From Blasia pusilla (lineage: Eukaryota > Marchantiophyta > Marchantiopsida > Blasiales): a stretch of 64,000 bases of DNA. This document shows positions 10,730 through 22,049 of this stretch, in pieces. Under the pieces are notes generated by a model. It saw nothing but the letters and a program-made list of their open reading frames with translations. It made no database searches and had not been told where the DNA came from. Both the position numbers and the translations under genes were made by a program. Each line of letters begins with the position of its first letter. Position 1 is the stretch's first letter. The stretch is taken from assembly GCA_050084515.1 (NCBI GenBank), contig CM114274.1:37572001-37636000 (forward strand). Direction: 5' to 3'.

Positions 10730-11210
10730 TCAAGCTCCAGTCGCATCTCGCTGACTCGGGCATGGGTTACGACTCAACCCATCTGCATCTTGGTTGAGTG
10801 TCCGAGGTCTATGTACCACGTGAAAATCATACTCCTGCAACAATAGATCCCATCTCGCAAGCTTCCCTGTAAGCTTATTGGACTCCATCAACCACTTCAG
10901 TGGTTGATGATAAGTGATGATGGTAAAGGGATTTCCGAATAAGTAACACTTGAAATGCGCGACAGCCCACACCGCAGCCAAGCACTCACCCTCATACGAG
11001 CTGTACTTTGCCTCTGCAGCGTTGTTCGAGCGGCTAGCGTAAGCCACCACGAACTCTCTACCCTCATCATCATGCTGGGTGAGCACCGCTCCAAGCCCCA
11101 ACATGCTTCAATCTGTGTCTAACTGGAAAGGACGCCCCCTGATCGGTCTCCTCAAGATGGGCGCAGACGTCAACCTGTCCTTGAGCAACTGAAAATCGCT
11201 CTTGCTCATC
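10730..11210 (-). pseudogene. G2 RNase H
   Basis: The frame 10730-11104 reads GLGAVLTQHDDEG, AYASRSNN and SYEGECLAAVWA, with the catalytic Glu. The segment ITYHQPLKWLM follows, where the usual Asp of DHQPL is Tyr; G3 keeps Asp (IDHQPLKWLM). It ends NQDADGLSRNP. RNase H removes the RNA strand during reverse transcription. A stop before SMLGLG (about 11105) separates it from the upstream frame. Confidence 0.8.
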
Positions 11211-12194
11211 CCCCCAATGCCACTCGTGATCCACCTCGGTCACCAAGGTCAGTGGCTTCGCAATTGAACTGAATCCCTTGACGTATCGCCGATAGAAGTT
11301 CGCCAATCCCATGAATGCGCAAACACGGCTCACATCTGTAGGGCGTGGAATGTGTGAGATAGCCTCTACCTTCGTTTGCTGAACACCAAGGCCCCCTAGG
11401 TATATCGTATGACCCAAGTACTCAATCTAGTCGTAGAAGAACTTGCACTTGCCTGGATGTAGCTTCAGCCCATGTAATTGCAATCGTCGAAACACCTCCT
11501 CTAGATGTCGCTCATGCTCCTCAACCGTGGCGCTAAAGACTACGATGTCATCAATATAACACCTAGCAAAATCCAGACCAGCCAAGATCCTATCCATGAC
11601 CCTCTGAAACTCAGTCGGGGCGTTCTTTAACCCAAATGGTAAGAACCGCCACTGATACAAACAATCCTTCCCATGAGGATCAATGCCCCAAAATGCCGTC
11701 TTTTGCGTGTCCTCCAATCTGATAGGCAGCTGATGGTATCCGGCTCGCAAATCCAATGAACTGAAGACCTTCGCGTGACAAATCGCATCAAAGATCTTCT
11801 CAGGGGTGGGCATGGCATACCTATCGGACTTCGTCTGCCCATTGATAGGTCGATAATCCCCACACATCCGCCTATCAGTCCAGTTGCCATGCACATCCTT
11901 CTTGGCGGGCATGACAGTGGCAGATGCATACTCCCCATGCGACATCTCCACTAGTCCTACTCTGACCAAGTCCTGGCTCCTACTCTGAATCAGAGCCCTC
12001 TCCATATCACTGTACCTGTAGGGTCGTTGGAAGATCGGCGTATCACTCGACAACTCAATGCGGATCCCCGGTCCCTTCAGCGTACCCAAATCCTCCATGC
12101 TAAACGCAAAGCAGCTCCTGAGGAATTGATGTATTCTGCGCCGCTCTCCTCCTGTCAACTTAGGGCCCATATCTGGCTCCCAAGTCTCCATCAT
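11211..12194 (-). pseudogene. G2 reverse transcriptase
   Basis: The frame 11427-12194 (255 residues) contains motif A (FSSLDLRAGYHQLPIR), motif B (PFGLKNAPTEFQRVMD) and catalytic motif C (YIDDIVVFS). The thumb/connection region continues in 11070-11417 (VEAISHIPRPTDVSRV and ANFYRRYVKGF). An in-frame TAG near 11424 and a frameshift near 11215 break it. The catalytic Asp pair is present. It copies element RNA into cDNA. Confidence 0.9.
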
Positions 12195-12233
12195 GACTAC
12201 AGTAGGACTCTTCGGCGTGGATATCGGTGGTTG

Positions 12234-13928
12234 CTATGGTGCAACCCCGTCTCGAACAACAACACTCGGCCGCTTTCGTGCAACCAACTGCAAACTCTCA
12301 TCTCCTCCACGTGCAGTGCCCGAAACCACGCTCAATGTTGTGGCTATCATCTCCTTGCGTACCTGCAAAACATCCCAAGAAGTCCAAGGGTGTCTCTCCC
12401 AATCTCCTTGGGTCTCGCCCCCAGCCACTGCCTTCACCGTCTCGGTAGGCATGGGGCTCACCAACGCAACCGCTGTGATCTGTCGCGATCTCATACGACG
12501 CTGCTCAGCCACTCCCAAGCTGAGGATCCATGTCAAGCAGTTCAAGTCCATCGCCTGACCCAAGACATGGCGTCGTGATGCCTCTGACACTGACGGTACT
12601 ACCGTCACTCCTGTGGGAAATCCCATCGCTCGCTCTCTCTCGTCGGTGTTGGGCTCCACCAACCGATGAACCTGGTCATCCCAAACCAAGCCAGGACCGG
12701 CCTCCTTGTATGCATAGGAAGCGGGAAAACTCACAAACGTGGGCAAGGCTGCCCTCGGCCTGCCTACCCTGTTGACCACAGTAAACGGTGGTCGATCATC
12801 GTGCCTCACTGCCTGTGATCGACGACCTCGATCCAGAATGGAATCCACTAACAAATGGGAGGGGCGCTCCACTCTCGCATATGCCCTCCATAACACCGCA
12901 TGGGGCACCAAGTTGGTCCACCATAGACGCGGGCGATGGGCTCTAGAACCTACACTCGCCGCATCCAAGAAAAATGTTGGGCCGATCCAGGCACGCACCT
13001 GATGAGCACTCATCACCACCCGTGACCTGGAGTCTCCTAAGATCGGCACATTCTCCAAAATGTAGGCTGGAGAACGAGACTGGTGCTCATGCAACTTCCA
13101 TAAGACCCTCAACATCTCCCAAAACAACCTGGACCGAATGTCAGCCAACCCGCTGCCTCGTCCAGCACTCGATTGGTCTTGACATGGCCAACCAGCAATG
13201 ACCAAATCAATGGTCCCTACCCGCTCTAAGTCCTGCGCCCCCAACAACGAGATATCCCTCGGTAGGGAACTCTGATACCCCTGTACTGCGGACGTAGACA
13301 ATAAGTTGGGAAAACGTAGGCATAACTGCGCCACATGTCGTAGTGAGACACGCCTCGCAACATCATCACTCTCCATATATAGGTACTGTTGTACTCGCAC
13401 TCCTGCCTGCAAAACAGCAGCTAACCCGGTGCTAATCCCTCCAAAGAGATCTAACACTCGAATACCCTCCTCCGAGGCACACCACACAATTGGTGTGGTA
13501 TCCAAGGGTGTCATCGTAGCACTCCCTACTACCTCGGGTTTCTCATACCCATCACGCTCCGGTGCAAATGCTTTGCTCCACGCGGTCTGCACGTGCTCAT
13601 CTGCCAATCGTTGAAGCTCCTCAATCGAGCCCCACATCGGCACCTCTCCTCCACACAATGATGCACCTACCCTAACACTCCTCTCCATAGAAATGTCAGG
13701 AACGGGAGTATCCTCTGCATGGACATGTCCCTCAATCAAATCACTAGGCCAAGTGATGGCACTGCTAAATGATGCTAAGGTCGCCATCTCTCCTTGCCGT
13801 TGCTCGATCACTACACCTGTGAGTCGAACGGGAAATGAGCTAAGGCGCCCATCACCTGACTGCCATCCTGGTATGTAGGACGCTGACTCCTCCCAATAAT
13901 CCAGGGAAAACCCCATCGGGTATAACAC
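12234..13928 (-). CDS. G2 C5-cytosine DNA methyltransferase (DNMT3-like), intact frame
   Basis: An open frame of 564 residues within the pol region, between protease and reverse transcriptase. Residues 1-150 are linker continuing from protease. The methyltransferase domain spans about 155-470: motif I (LDLFGGISTGL, about 159-169), motif IV with the catalytic Cys (GWPCQ, 246-250), motif VI (LENV, 291-294), motif VIII (HRPRLWWTNL, 331-340), and motif IX/X (RERAMGFP, 431-438, then RRHVLGQAMDL). All catalytic and SAM-binding motifs expected of a DNMT3/DRM-like enzyme are visible, with PCQ in place of the PCN of animal DNMT3. No ADD or PWWP domain is seen. It would normally be made as part of the gag-pol polyprotein, so the Met at 13928 is only the first after an in-frame TGA (13929-13931). 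Gypsy-encoded DNMTs have been reported in charophytes. Confidence 0.88.
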   Translation of the reverse strand: MLYPMGFSLDYWEESASYIPGWQSGDGRLSSFPVRLTGVVIEQRQGEMATLASFSSAITWPSDLIEGHVHAEDTPVPDISMERSVRVGASLCGGEVPMWGSIEELQRLADEHVQTAWSKAFAPERDGYEKPEVVGSATMTPLDTTPIVWCASEEGIRVLDLFGGISTGLAAVLQAGVRVQQYLYMESDDVARRVSLRHVAQLCLRFPNLLSTSAVQGYQSSLPRDISLLGAQDLERVGTIDLVIAGWPCQDQSSAGRGSGLADIRSRLFWEMLRVLWKLHEHQSRSPAYILENVPILGDSRSRVVMSAHQVRAWIGPTFFLDAASVGSRAHRPRLWWTNLVPHAVLWRAYARVERPSHLLVDSILDRGRRSQAVRHDDRPPFTVVNRVGRPRAALPTFVSFPASYAYKEAGPGLVWDDQVHRLVEPNTDERERAMGFPTGVTVVPSVSEASRRHVLGQAMDLNCLTWILSLGVAEQRRMRSRQITAVALVSPMPTETVKAVAGGETQGDWERHPWTSWDVLQVRKEMIATTLSVVSGTARGGDESLQLVARKRPSVVVRDGVAP

Positions 13929-13931
13929 TGC

Positions 13932-14890
13932 TCACCCAACCAAGACATCGTAGGACTCTGCATCAGTCACTATCGCCTTGGCGCGCACCACAGACTCATC
14001 AGTAGGATGACCCGGGCAAATTCTCACCATGACCTCTTGTCGGGTGATATACTGTGTGGTACTCGCTCCATCCAAGGATGTCTGTATCCGGAATGGACAA
14101 CGCTCCACATCGGCTCTCGTCAAGCCCAATCCTCTGAATGACGCTTTCCCCAACATCAGGGGTTGCGCTCTTGAATCCAACAAGACACACTGTGGACTAA
14201 AAGCTCTACCTCCAAGACTCACCAACTAGAAGACCTCTCCTCAGTCATCGAGCAACACAACACCAGGAGAAGCCATGGCACGCTCTATCGCGGGTCTAGT
14301 GGGCATATCCGCCATTCTAGCAGCCGCAGCCTGCCATGAATCTGAAGTGGATGGTCCAAGCATCCGCTCCAAGGGCAGGTCATTCACCTCCTCTGCAATC
14401 ACCTCTGAACGTGATGCAGGAACTCCAACTCCGCGCTCACATAGCGACGCGGCCAGCCGAAAAGCCTCGGCGGGCGTATCCCCCAACGTCATAACATCGG
14501 AAGCAGAAAATAAAGGAGTGCGGTACACAACGATGGCCGCCCCCAACAATATGCTCGACACATGCCCCTCCTGAGCATCAACAATAGGAGTTGTTGCACT
14601 TGCTTCTCCCATCGCCCTCCGTGCCTGCACACCAACAACATCACCAACTCTCAAGGAACTTTGATGAGGACCCGTCGATGGGATCCTCATCGCTTCGGAC
14701 AACGTGAAAGACTGAGGAAGCCTAGTCTATTTTCTGGCTTCCCCTCATTGTGGATCCAACTCTACGGCTGCTCCACGCGTCACAACTGCGGCGGCCTCCA
14801 TCTGGGCAACCCCACACATCCAACCAGGATCCTCCAGATCTCTAGCTGCTCCATATGATGTCGATGCCACGGATCCGGCATCGGGTAACC
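13932..14890 (-). pseudogene. G2 protease region
   Basis: The frame 13932-14225 shows the retropepsin region as LDSRAQPLMLGKASF. The active-site Gly of Asp-Ser-Gly is Arg here, which should inactivate it; G1 keeps Gly. The frame 14241-14702 is the gag-protease spacer. TGA and TAG codons lie between the two frames, and another TGA separates protease from the methyltransferase. None of these stops is shared with G1 or G3, so they look like decay, not recoding. Confidence 0.75.
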
Positions 14891-16004
14891 TCAATGCCAT
14901 AGCGGCAATCTACTCCTGTAGCTGCTGTATCTGAGCAACCATCCCAACCTCACGTCCGGCATCTCCCTCGGCGCGTCTAGGTGGTGGTACTCTACCTCCT
15001 CCATGGCCAACTCCACCACCCTGTCGGGAAACTCCAGCTCCTCGTCCCCCAACGAGACCACCTGGTGCACGATCTCTAGGCCCACCCGGACCGGCTACTC
15101 GTTGTGGTGCCCTCTCTGGCCCTCGGTCAGAACGTAACTCATGATGTAAATTGAAACACCTGGCGCGTGTATGACCATACCTCTGACAATAGTCACACGG
15201 AACACCCTCCTGGTGCAGCACCGTCTCCTCCTCCATGCTGAGGCATACGTCCATGACCCTGACGAGTGCAATGGCGCTGATGATGGGCTCCACCACATGA
15301 CCAACAAGTAATAGTAGGCGGTTGCTGTTGAGCCGCATATGAAGGCACAGGTCTCTGTGCCACAGGCTCCCGGTATCCTCCCTGAGCTCGTGGTGCCACA
15401 ATTGACCTATCTCAGAGTCCACGTTGCTGCACAAGTGGTGCAGCCAATCACGACTACTCTCGCTTAGAACCCATGGTGGCTACGCTCTTCCGCCATGTTG
15501 CGCTCATTGTTCTCGGCGGTCCTAAAAACATCTCTCAACATAGGGGAGATGTTCATAAGAAGCACCCCTCCCGCACCCGTGGCCGCAGGGTCTGGTCCAG
15601 CATCGCGTACCATGACTGGATAGCCTGAGCCTCTGTCATCCCCTGAGTGATGTTGATCAACCGGCGCAAGCGAGTGTAAGCCTCACGTAAACTCTCACCT
15701 GGGCGCCTTTGGAAGTTGTGGATGCTCCGCAACTTTTCCGTCCGTACCCCTTGGTAGCTCGCCCTCAACTTAGCAAAGAACTCAACCACGGGGTTGAACC
15801 TGGGACGAACCCGACTAGACGGTGCAACTGCTCTAGTGCGAGTGACCCCTCCTAAAACATCACTAGTGGAAGAGGAAGTAGCCTCTCCTGACTCCTCCTC
15901 CTCATCTGGGAACGGATCCGTCCATGACACATAGTGTGGGTCGTAGTAGAATCGCCATGCCTCAATCTCCTAGGCATATCTGTGGAAAAACTCATGGTAA
16001 TCGT
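14891..16004 (-). pseudogene. G2 gag, C-terminal part
   Basis: The frame 15553-15930 carries the capsid segment LRRLINITQGMTEAQAIQSW. The frame 14910-15434 carries two zinc knuckles, CWSCGGAHHQRHC (CX2CX3HX4C) and CDYCQRYGHTRARC (CX2CX4HX4C), followed by an Arg/Gly-rich tail. A TAG near 15973 and a frameshift between 15434 and 15553 damage it. The N-terminal part of the same gag is at 25836-26256 on the far side of G3. Confidence 0.85.
16000..16004. repeat. Target site duplication, left copy (ATCGT)
   Basis: ATCGT here and at 25831-25835 flank G3. Removing G3 and one copy restores a continuous G2 gag that aligns with G1 gag (MDDYHEF region, near 6560-6575). Confidence 0.85.
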
Positions 16005-16495
16005 TGTCATGACCATACGGATTATGTCGTAGAGTATGGTGTGCTAGTAGAGGCCATTCCTTATGTAGGACCGTAGTGGCTTGGTAGAGATGCGGTTCCA
16101 TACATAGGGTTGGGGGTTACTCACTTGGGGGTGACTTTCCCAGTAGGGCCCACTCTTAGGTTGGAGGATATAAGGTGGCTTGCCCTCAAAGAACAGTCAG
16201 TTCTTTGAGTTGAGCCTGTTGCGTTGGGAGTTAGCCTTGGTAGTGAGTAGAGCTCTTGGCTATGGTGTTTCCCGCAAGCTTCGACCTAGATTCTCCCATG
16301 GTGGAGTGGGTTTGGCTCGATTGTATGTGATTATAAACGTGTTTTATGACAGTAGGTCTTTCACGGATTTCACTCAAACAACTGGAGTAGATCGATGGTA
16401 GCTTCGATTGTAGATCAGTAGGATCTGGTTAGGGCTGATTGTGTACTCAGCCGTGGATGTTCGCGGCTTGTTGCCTATGTTGGAGGTGTGAATCA
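16005..16495 (+). repeat. G3 5' LTR
   Basis: About 491 bp, beginning TGTCATGACC and ending GTGTGAATCA. It contains GGATATAAGG as TATA box (about 16167-16176). It aligns with the G1 LTR and with the first 360 bp of the G3 3' LTR. No clear plant-type tRNA-Met primer-binding site follows; the next bases are GGTGCGTGGTTGG. Confidence 0.9.
16167..16209 (+). promoter_or_regulatory. G3 LTR TATA box and dyad at the predicted start
   Basis: A TATA element (GATATAAGG) is followed by CTCAAAGAAC (16185-16194), a 5-base spacer, and the reverse complement (16200-16209). In the 3' LTR the spacer is GATC and the whole is a perfect 24-bp palindrome (25543-25566). The distance from TATA places the start site within or beside the dyad. 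Confidence 0.65.
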
Positions 16496-17835
16496 GGTGC
16501 GTGGTTGGTTAGGGAAGAAGCGCCTTGCTGAGAGCTTTCCAACGCGCTGTAGATCGCCAGATTTCGTCAAGGGAGTTGGAAGTTATCAAGCATTGAAGAT
16601 TTTGGTTCGTGTTCGACAGTTTTCTGATGTGGAGAGCTTGGAGTGCGGAAGCTCTGTTGAAGTTCATCCAGATCGGGTGAGAGGTTCCTATTGCTACTTG
16701 TATTGTGATCTCATGTGAAGCTATCTGCTCGAGTGCGTGGAGCGTTGCGGATTTCTGCGTGCATGAAACTTGGCGGAAGCGCTGTTGGATTTGCGGTTCT
16801 AGAGGTGTATGGACAGCAAGTTTGTCTGATTTTTAGCTCAAAGTACGGAGCTCGGTTGTAGCTGAGTTTTTGTGGGGAGATAGCTATGGTGGTCAATTGA
16901 ATTCTGATTGAAACAGATTTGATTTCGGTCACGTATTTGTGAAGTAATTTCTGATCGAAATTTCGCGGACTAGCTCAAGGTCTGGCTATGGTGGACAGCG
17001 GATCGGTGGGGCTGGTTGGTTGGTGACTCGTTCATTTTTGGAGACGCCTATCCCGTTGGGGGCGCCCTAGTTGGACCTCTCTCCATAGCGAAGCATAGCG
17101 AAGCGTGGCGAACGGGGCATGTCTCGGCGTTTTGAGGCTTCGAGGCAACTCGTGGTAGCTCGGGGCGAGTGGGCGTGAGAGGCGGAGTAAGGAGCAAGGA
17201 GCAAGCAAGCAAGCTTGCTTGCTTGGGCGTGAGGCAATTTTTGCAGGATTTGGGATTTGAGTTTTGCATAACTGGTCACCCATCTTTGGGCTATTCTGCC
17301 TGGAGGGCGCTTAAATGCCGAGTTCTTAACTATGCCAGTGTATAGACTGTTGTAGCTCATTTGGTGCTGTTCGGAGATGTGTTAGGCGCTTTATGCATCT
17401 CAGGTTTTTGGTTGATGTACCTCTGGCGCATAGTACGGTGTAGCCTCTCCATGCAGGTGATATTTTCAGGTGCTGCGAGTTCGACTAGCACGTCATCGAC
17501 CCGAGGCGGAGTAGCTATTGCGTTAGAATTGTGTGGTGGGTTTTGTGGATTCAGAGGGCACCACGTTTGGTGGATTGTGTTACCTTGATTTCCATTTGCG
17601 ATTGGAGGGTTGTCGTTGGATTTCCTGTGTTTGGATCCCCTCCATCGTGCTTTTGCTTGCGCCCATTGTTAGGGTTGACGCTGATTTCCAGAGTAGTGTT
17701 ACTCCTGTGTGCTACCTACCAATAGTGAGGCTCGAGGGATGACGAGTAGACTGTGGGAGACTTCTTGTGGTGATGACAAGTTAGGTTGCCTACATCCATA
17801 GCTAGAATAGTATAGCGACATCGACGTCACTTGGT
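16496..17835 (+). other. G3 leader, non-coding
   Basis: It aligns with the G1 leader (6963-8372). Short ORFs are not preserved between the copies. It includes a run of AAGCAAGC-type repeats near 17195-17225. Nothing else was recognised. Confidence 0.65.
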
Positions 17836-19171
17836 TATTTGGTGGTGGTGCGGCATCGGCGTTGGTCATCACGGAGCTGTCGGGTGGTCTGGTTGGGGAC
17901 CATGGTGCGGACAGTGGTGGTTTCACACGGAGTGGATTTAGGTATCGGCTAGCTTTTCCACTTCTGACGGTTGATGAAGAGGAGGACGAGGGTGTTCCAA
18001 ACACCGAGTCTTCTACGTTGTTATCGAGTGTTGCAGCTCCATTGATTTGGGACATGGACGGTGGATATGGGGCCATGAAGGGCCCACGATGATACTCGGG
18101 TGCAGTGGGCACCATTGAGTTGGAGGACTTCATGCAAGAGTTTGATACGTGGTGTGATATGCAGATGTTGCGGAACGCCACGTTGTTTACATCCTTCTTG
18201 GCTTGGAAGGGGTTGTTTCAGCACTAGGAAGGACCACCCATGGATGATTATCATGAGTTTAGGAAAGACCTTGTTGCTGAGATTGAGGCGTGGAGACAAT
18301 ATTGGTCTCCAGGCTATGTGTCTATCACCCATGGTGGTATTGGTAGTAGTGCTCCTACGTCGAGTGCTATGCACCTCTCCCTCAGGTCTTTGCACTACGT
18401 GTCTCCTTTCGTCAAGGCAAAGGAGTGCGAGGATATGCCAGCTAGCCCGACGTTGAGTGGTACGAGTACGAGCCGGAGTGGGGGTACCAATGGAGGTACT
18501 AGTGGGGGTACTAGTGGAGGTACTAGTGCCCCACCATCGTTTAGCCCGGTTGTAGAGTTCTTCAAGAGGTTGAAGAAGAACTATCAAGGAGTGAAGACGG
18601 AGAAGTTGAGGAATCTTCAGGACTTTGAGCGAAAGACTGGTGAGAGTCTTTGTGAGGCATACACGCGTATGCGACGCTTGATTTCAGTTACCCAGGGTGT
18701 GATTGAGGATCAGGCAGTCCAGTTTTGGTATGGGATCTTGGACAGAGATTTACGCCGTAGGGTACGTGATGCTACTCTTATGAGTGATGATTCACCCACA
18801 TTGACCCATGTGTTTGCTCTATCTGAGAAGATTGAGCTTAACATGGTGAAGGAGAGAGTGGTGACATCCGCATTCATGAGGGATACAACTACTACTTTCG
18901 TGTTCAGCCGCCCACCTCACATCTCGTAGTAGTGGTGGTGGTAGCGATGAGTGGGAGTCGTGGGGGTACACACGACCTCAGTCAAGTCCTAGAGGGACAT
19001 TTGTGCAGAGACCATTGCCTTCATTTGCTGCCCCTGCAGCAGCAAGGGCGATCATGTTGGACATGTGGAGGTGATCATGTTAGGAATTTTTGTCCCCAAG
19101 AGGATGGGAGGCAGACTTTGGAGGATGGGCCTCGGTCGGCCCCAACTCAATGTGATCATTGCGGAGACTAG
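17836..19171 (+). pseudogene. G3 gag
   Basis: Broken into frames 17862-18092, 18100-18240 (other frame), 18240-18929 and 18932-19171. It includes RRLISVTQGV, FWYGILDRDLRRRVRD and the zinc knuckles CWTCGGDHVRNFC and CDHCGD, the last cut by a stop. It contains an insertion relative to G1 around 18360-18430 and a Gly/Thr/Ser repeat (GGTSGGTSGGTS, about 18490-18530), which is a short in-frame expansion of GGTACTAGTGGG-type units. It is closest to G1 gag. Confidence 0.85.
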
Positions 19172-20400
19172 GTCATCCTCGAGAGCGTTGCTTTGATCTT
19201 CATCCGAGTTGAGATCAGGCCGTGGCCGTGGTGGTGGAGTAGCTCCAGAGAGGCCGAGCTGGTAGAGGTGGTAGGGGTGGTAGAGGTGGACCAGTGGTTG
19301 GAGAGCCCACGGTGGCTACCCCTACCACTACGACAGAAGTCAACTATGGTCGCCAGGATTGAGCGGTTGGAGCAGAAGTTGGCTACTATGGTGGTATCCA
19401 ACATAGATCAGGTTCGGGAGCAGGGGCTTCCACCTCTTATGGAGGGATGATCTCTCTTATATGGCGAAAAGTGCAAAGACAAAGGTTGAGGCATCACTGC
19501 GATTCTGAGAGGAGCCACTCGGCGTCGAGCCACGTGGTGCTACTGTGGAGTTGGACCCATAGAGGGGTGAGGCGGGGAGGCGAGGCTAGGCTTCCCGGTC
19601 ATTCTTGTTGTCCGAGGTGCTTAGGACTCCATCCATGGTTCCTACGCATCCTATTGAGCCGCAGTGGGGGACCGAGGCATCTACATCGCGTGTAGTAGAC
19701 ACGGATGCAAAGATCAATGCGAAGATTGCGGATGGCAACGGTGTTGGGATCCCCATTGTTTTCGCCACGGAGCGATGGCTTTAGGAGTTGACTTAGCTCT
19801 GTATTTGATTAGCGACCACGTTGTGTGAACGTGGGGGTATTCTTGCTACGTGTTGAGGTGGATGAGGGTGTTGCGGTGGAGCGACCCTCTATGTCGGGAG
19901 TAGCATTGAGTACCGGTGCTACTTAGCGAGCGGCGGCGGCGAAGATGGATGCATTACCACCGGCCAGCCATTGATCGTGAGAGGCTTACACTGGTGTATG
20001 TATGTTGGACAACCGGAGTGGGATCTTCCGATTGGTGAGTCCTACAGACAGTGTATAGACCAGATAGAGTCTTGTTAGACTGGTGCCCAACCTTTGATGT
20101 TGGGAAAGCGGCATGTATTGGTTTGGGTATTCGGAGGTCGAGCTTGAGCCTTGCCCATTCCGATTCAAACATCACTTGGAGGAGCCAATGATAGGTCTCA
20201 ATTGATGACACGGGAAAAGTTTTCATGACAGTTGAGACCAGATCATGCCCCGATAGCTCCCGGTTGGGAGTATCTGCGGTAGTCACATCACCGAGTCGTA
20301 TGATGTACTAGTTGGAGGAGCACTATTGTACCCGATGGGTTTTCAGATGGATTATTGGATCGAGACAGCGTCTTATAGACTAGGTTGGCGGTCAGGGATG
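19172..20400 (+). pseudogene. G3 gag-protease spacer and protease remnant
   Basis: It aligns with G1 4531-5600 in short frames such as 19193-19450 and 19447-19695. The protease site region (20055-20100) has lost bases, so that the reading after PDRV is out of frame. A region matching VGGALLYPMGF is seen near 20300-20345. It is non-functional. Confidence 0.65.
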
Positions 20401-21950
20401 GACGTATGAGCCAAGTTCTGTGAGATTTATTTCGGGGCTCGACCAGGAGGGTCTTCCCCAAGCAGTGTTAGCATCTGCGGGTGGTTTTAGTGGAGTAGTC
20501 ACTTGGCCATGAGACTTTTGGAGGGTAATGTTTCGCTATGGATTCTCTTGCATGAGGAGGTAGAGGAGGTCCCTATTTTTGCAGCAAAGTGGCATCCTCA
20601 TCGTTGGATGTGCCACTTTGGAGTTCAGCGGTGCACTACGGCAGAGGTGATCGCCTAGTGCAGAGGCTTGGTGTGAGGTGTTATACCTCACGAGGAAGAG
20701 GAGGCCCCACGGCGGACTCCTACTTTTGGCCCAGATTAGGTTATCCCTTTGGATACTACATCCATTGTATGGCAAAGATATCCGCCGGAGGGCATTTGTG
20801 TGTTAGATCTCTTTGGTGGGATTAGCACTGGTTTGGTCAGAGTGTTGCGGGCCGGTATTCTGTCTTGGAGATACGTGTATGTGGAGCGAGATGAGAGGAC
20901 TTGACCCAGAGAGTCTCATCCCGACATATTGGTCGATTGATGCGGAGATATCCGAGTTGTTGTCGCCATCGGCTATTCGTGGGTACCAGCGTGCTTTACC
21001 ATCACACATTGCATTGTTGGGGCGCAGGACCTTGAGAGGGTTGGTCTTGTGGATTTGGTGATTCCGGATGGCCATGTCGGGTCATACACGTCTTTGGTCG
21101 TGGTGAGGGATTACATGATCCTAGGTCTCGATTGTTTTGGGAGATGTTACGGTGTTACGACATCTTGAGTTCATCGCAGCACGTGCTCTAGCTTACATTC
21201 GGAGAATGTTCCATTGTGGGTGACACTCGGACCCGGATGATGGCGAGTGTTCATGAAGTGCGGTCTTGATTGGACCGGCGGTGTTGTTGGATGCTGGCCA
21301 TGAGTTGGCTCAGCGTGCACATCATCGTCCACGCTTGTGGTGGACAAACTTGTTGCCTAGGGAGGTTCTACATCGAGCATATGATGCAGTGCAGCGGGAT
21401 CCTCGCCTTACAGTGGATAGTATCTTGGATATTGGGCGACTTTCTCAAATGGTGAGGGTTATTGATCGGTCACCCATGGCAGTGGTGAACCGTGTGGGCC
21501 AGCCTAGGATGGCGCTACCCACATTTGTGAGCTTTCCCTCGTCACATGCCTACAGGGAAGGTGGTCCGGGGCTTGTATGGGATTCTCATGTGCGACAGTT
21601 GGTGGAGCCTAACGTTGATGAGAGAGAGCGTGCGATGGGCTTTGCTACTGATGTGACAGCGGTTGCTTCTATTTCTGAGGCTTCACGACGTCATGTGTTG
21701 GGTCAGGCCATGGACCTGAATTGTTTGACTTGGATTTTGAGTCTTGGTATGGCCGAGCAGCGTCGACTTCGGACTATGTCTGTGGGTCTTCCACCCCTTG
21801 TAATGAGCTCGATGGCTACCGGGACGGTAGAGGCATCGGCTGGGGGCGAGGAGAGTAGTATTTTGCGCCTTGGAGTAAATGGGGATGTAATGGTGGGCAT
21901 GTGGAGTTGGTTGCTCATGCTTTGGTGGAGGAGTTATTTGCTCGGATGAT
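20401..21950 (+). pseudogene. G3 C5-cytosine methyltransferase domain, broken
   Basis: Motif I (VLDLFGGISTGL) is read at about 20799-20835, GWPC near 21066, ENVP near 21205, and HRPRLWWTNL, FVSFPSSHAY, RERAMGF and RRHVLGQAMDL within 21266-21949. The frame changes several times between 20800 and 21270. The last 150 residues are intact and close to G1. It keeps the same position between protease and reverse transcriptase, so the domain is a stable part of this family and not a chance capture in one copy. Confidence 0.85.
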
Positions 21951-22049
21951 GGTGTAGCTAAGGGTGTACCATCTTGTGAGGGGGTTGCGAGTGACCAATG
22001 GCATAAATCCTCTCCCTCTAGTGTGCCGGTGGAGGAGGAGAGTTGGGAG

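Larger units (their letters stand above)
8889..16004 (-). mobile_element. G2: Ty3/gypsy element with DNMT and PHD finger (3' part)
   Basis: Read from 16004 down to 8889: C-terminal gag, protease, methyltransferase, reverse transcriptase, RNase H, integrase, PHD finger, 3' tail. The N-terminal gag, leader and 5' LTR lie at 25831-28359, separated by the insertion of G3. It is a different subfamily from G1/G3, with distinct gag, longer leader and different LTR. The 3' LTR is not seen; G1 begins where it would be expected. Confidence 0.85.

Noticed and set aside
13929-13931. In-frame TGA between protease and methyltransferase as programmed readthrough
   Set aside because: G3 has GGA (Gly) at this codon and G1 has Gly too; the stop occurs only in G2.
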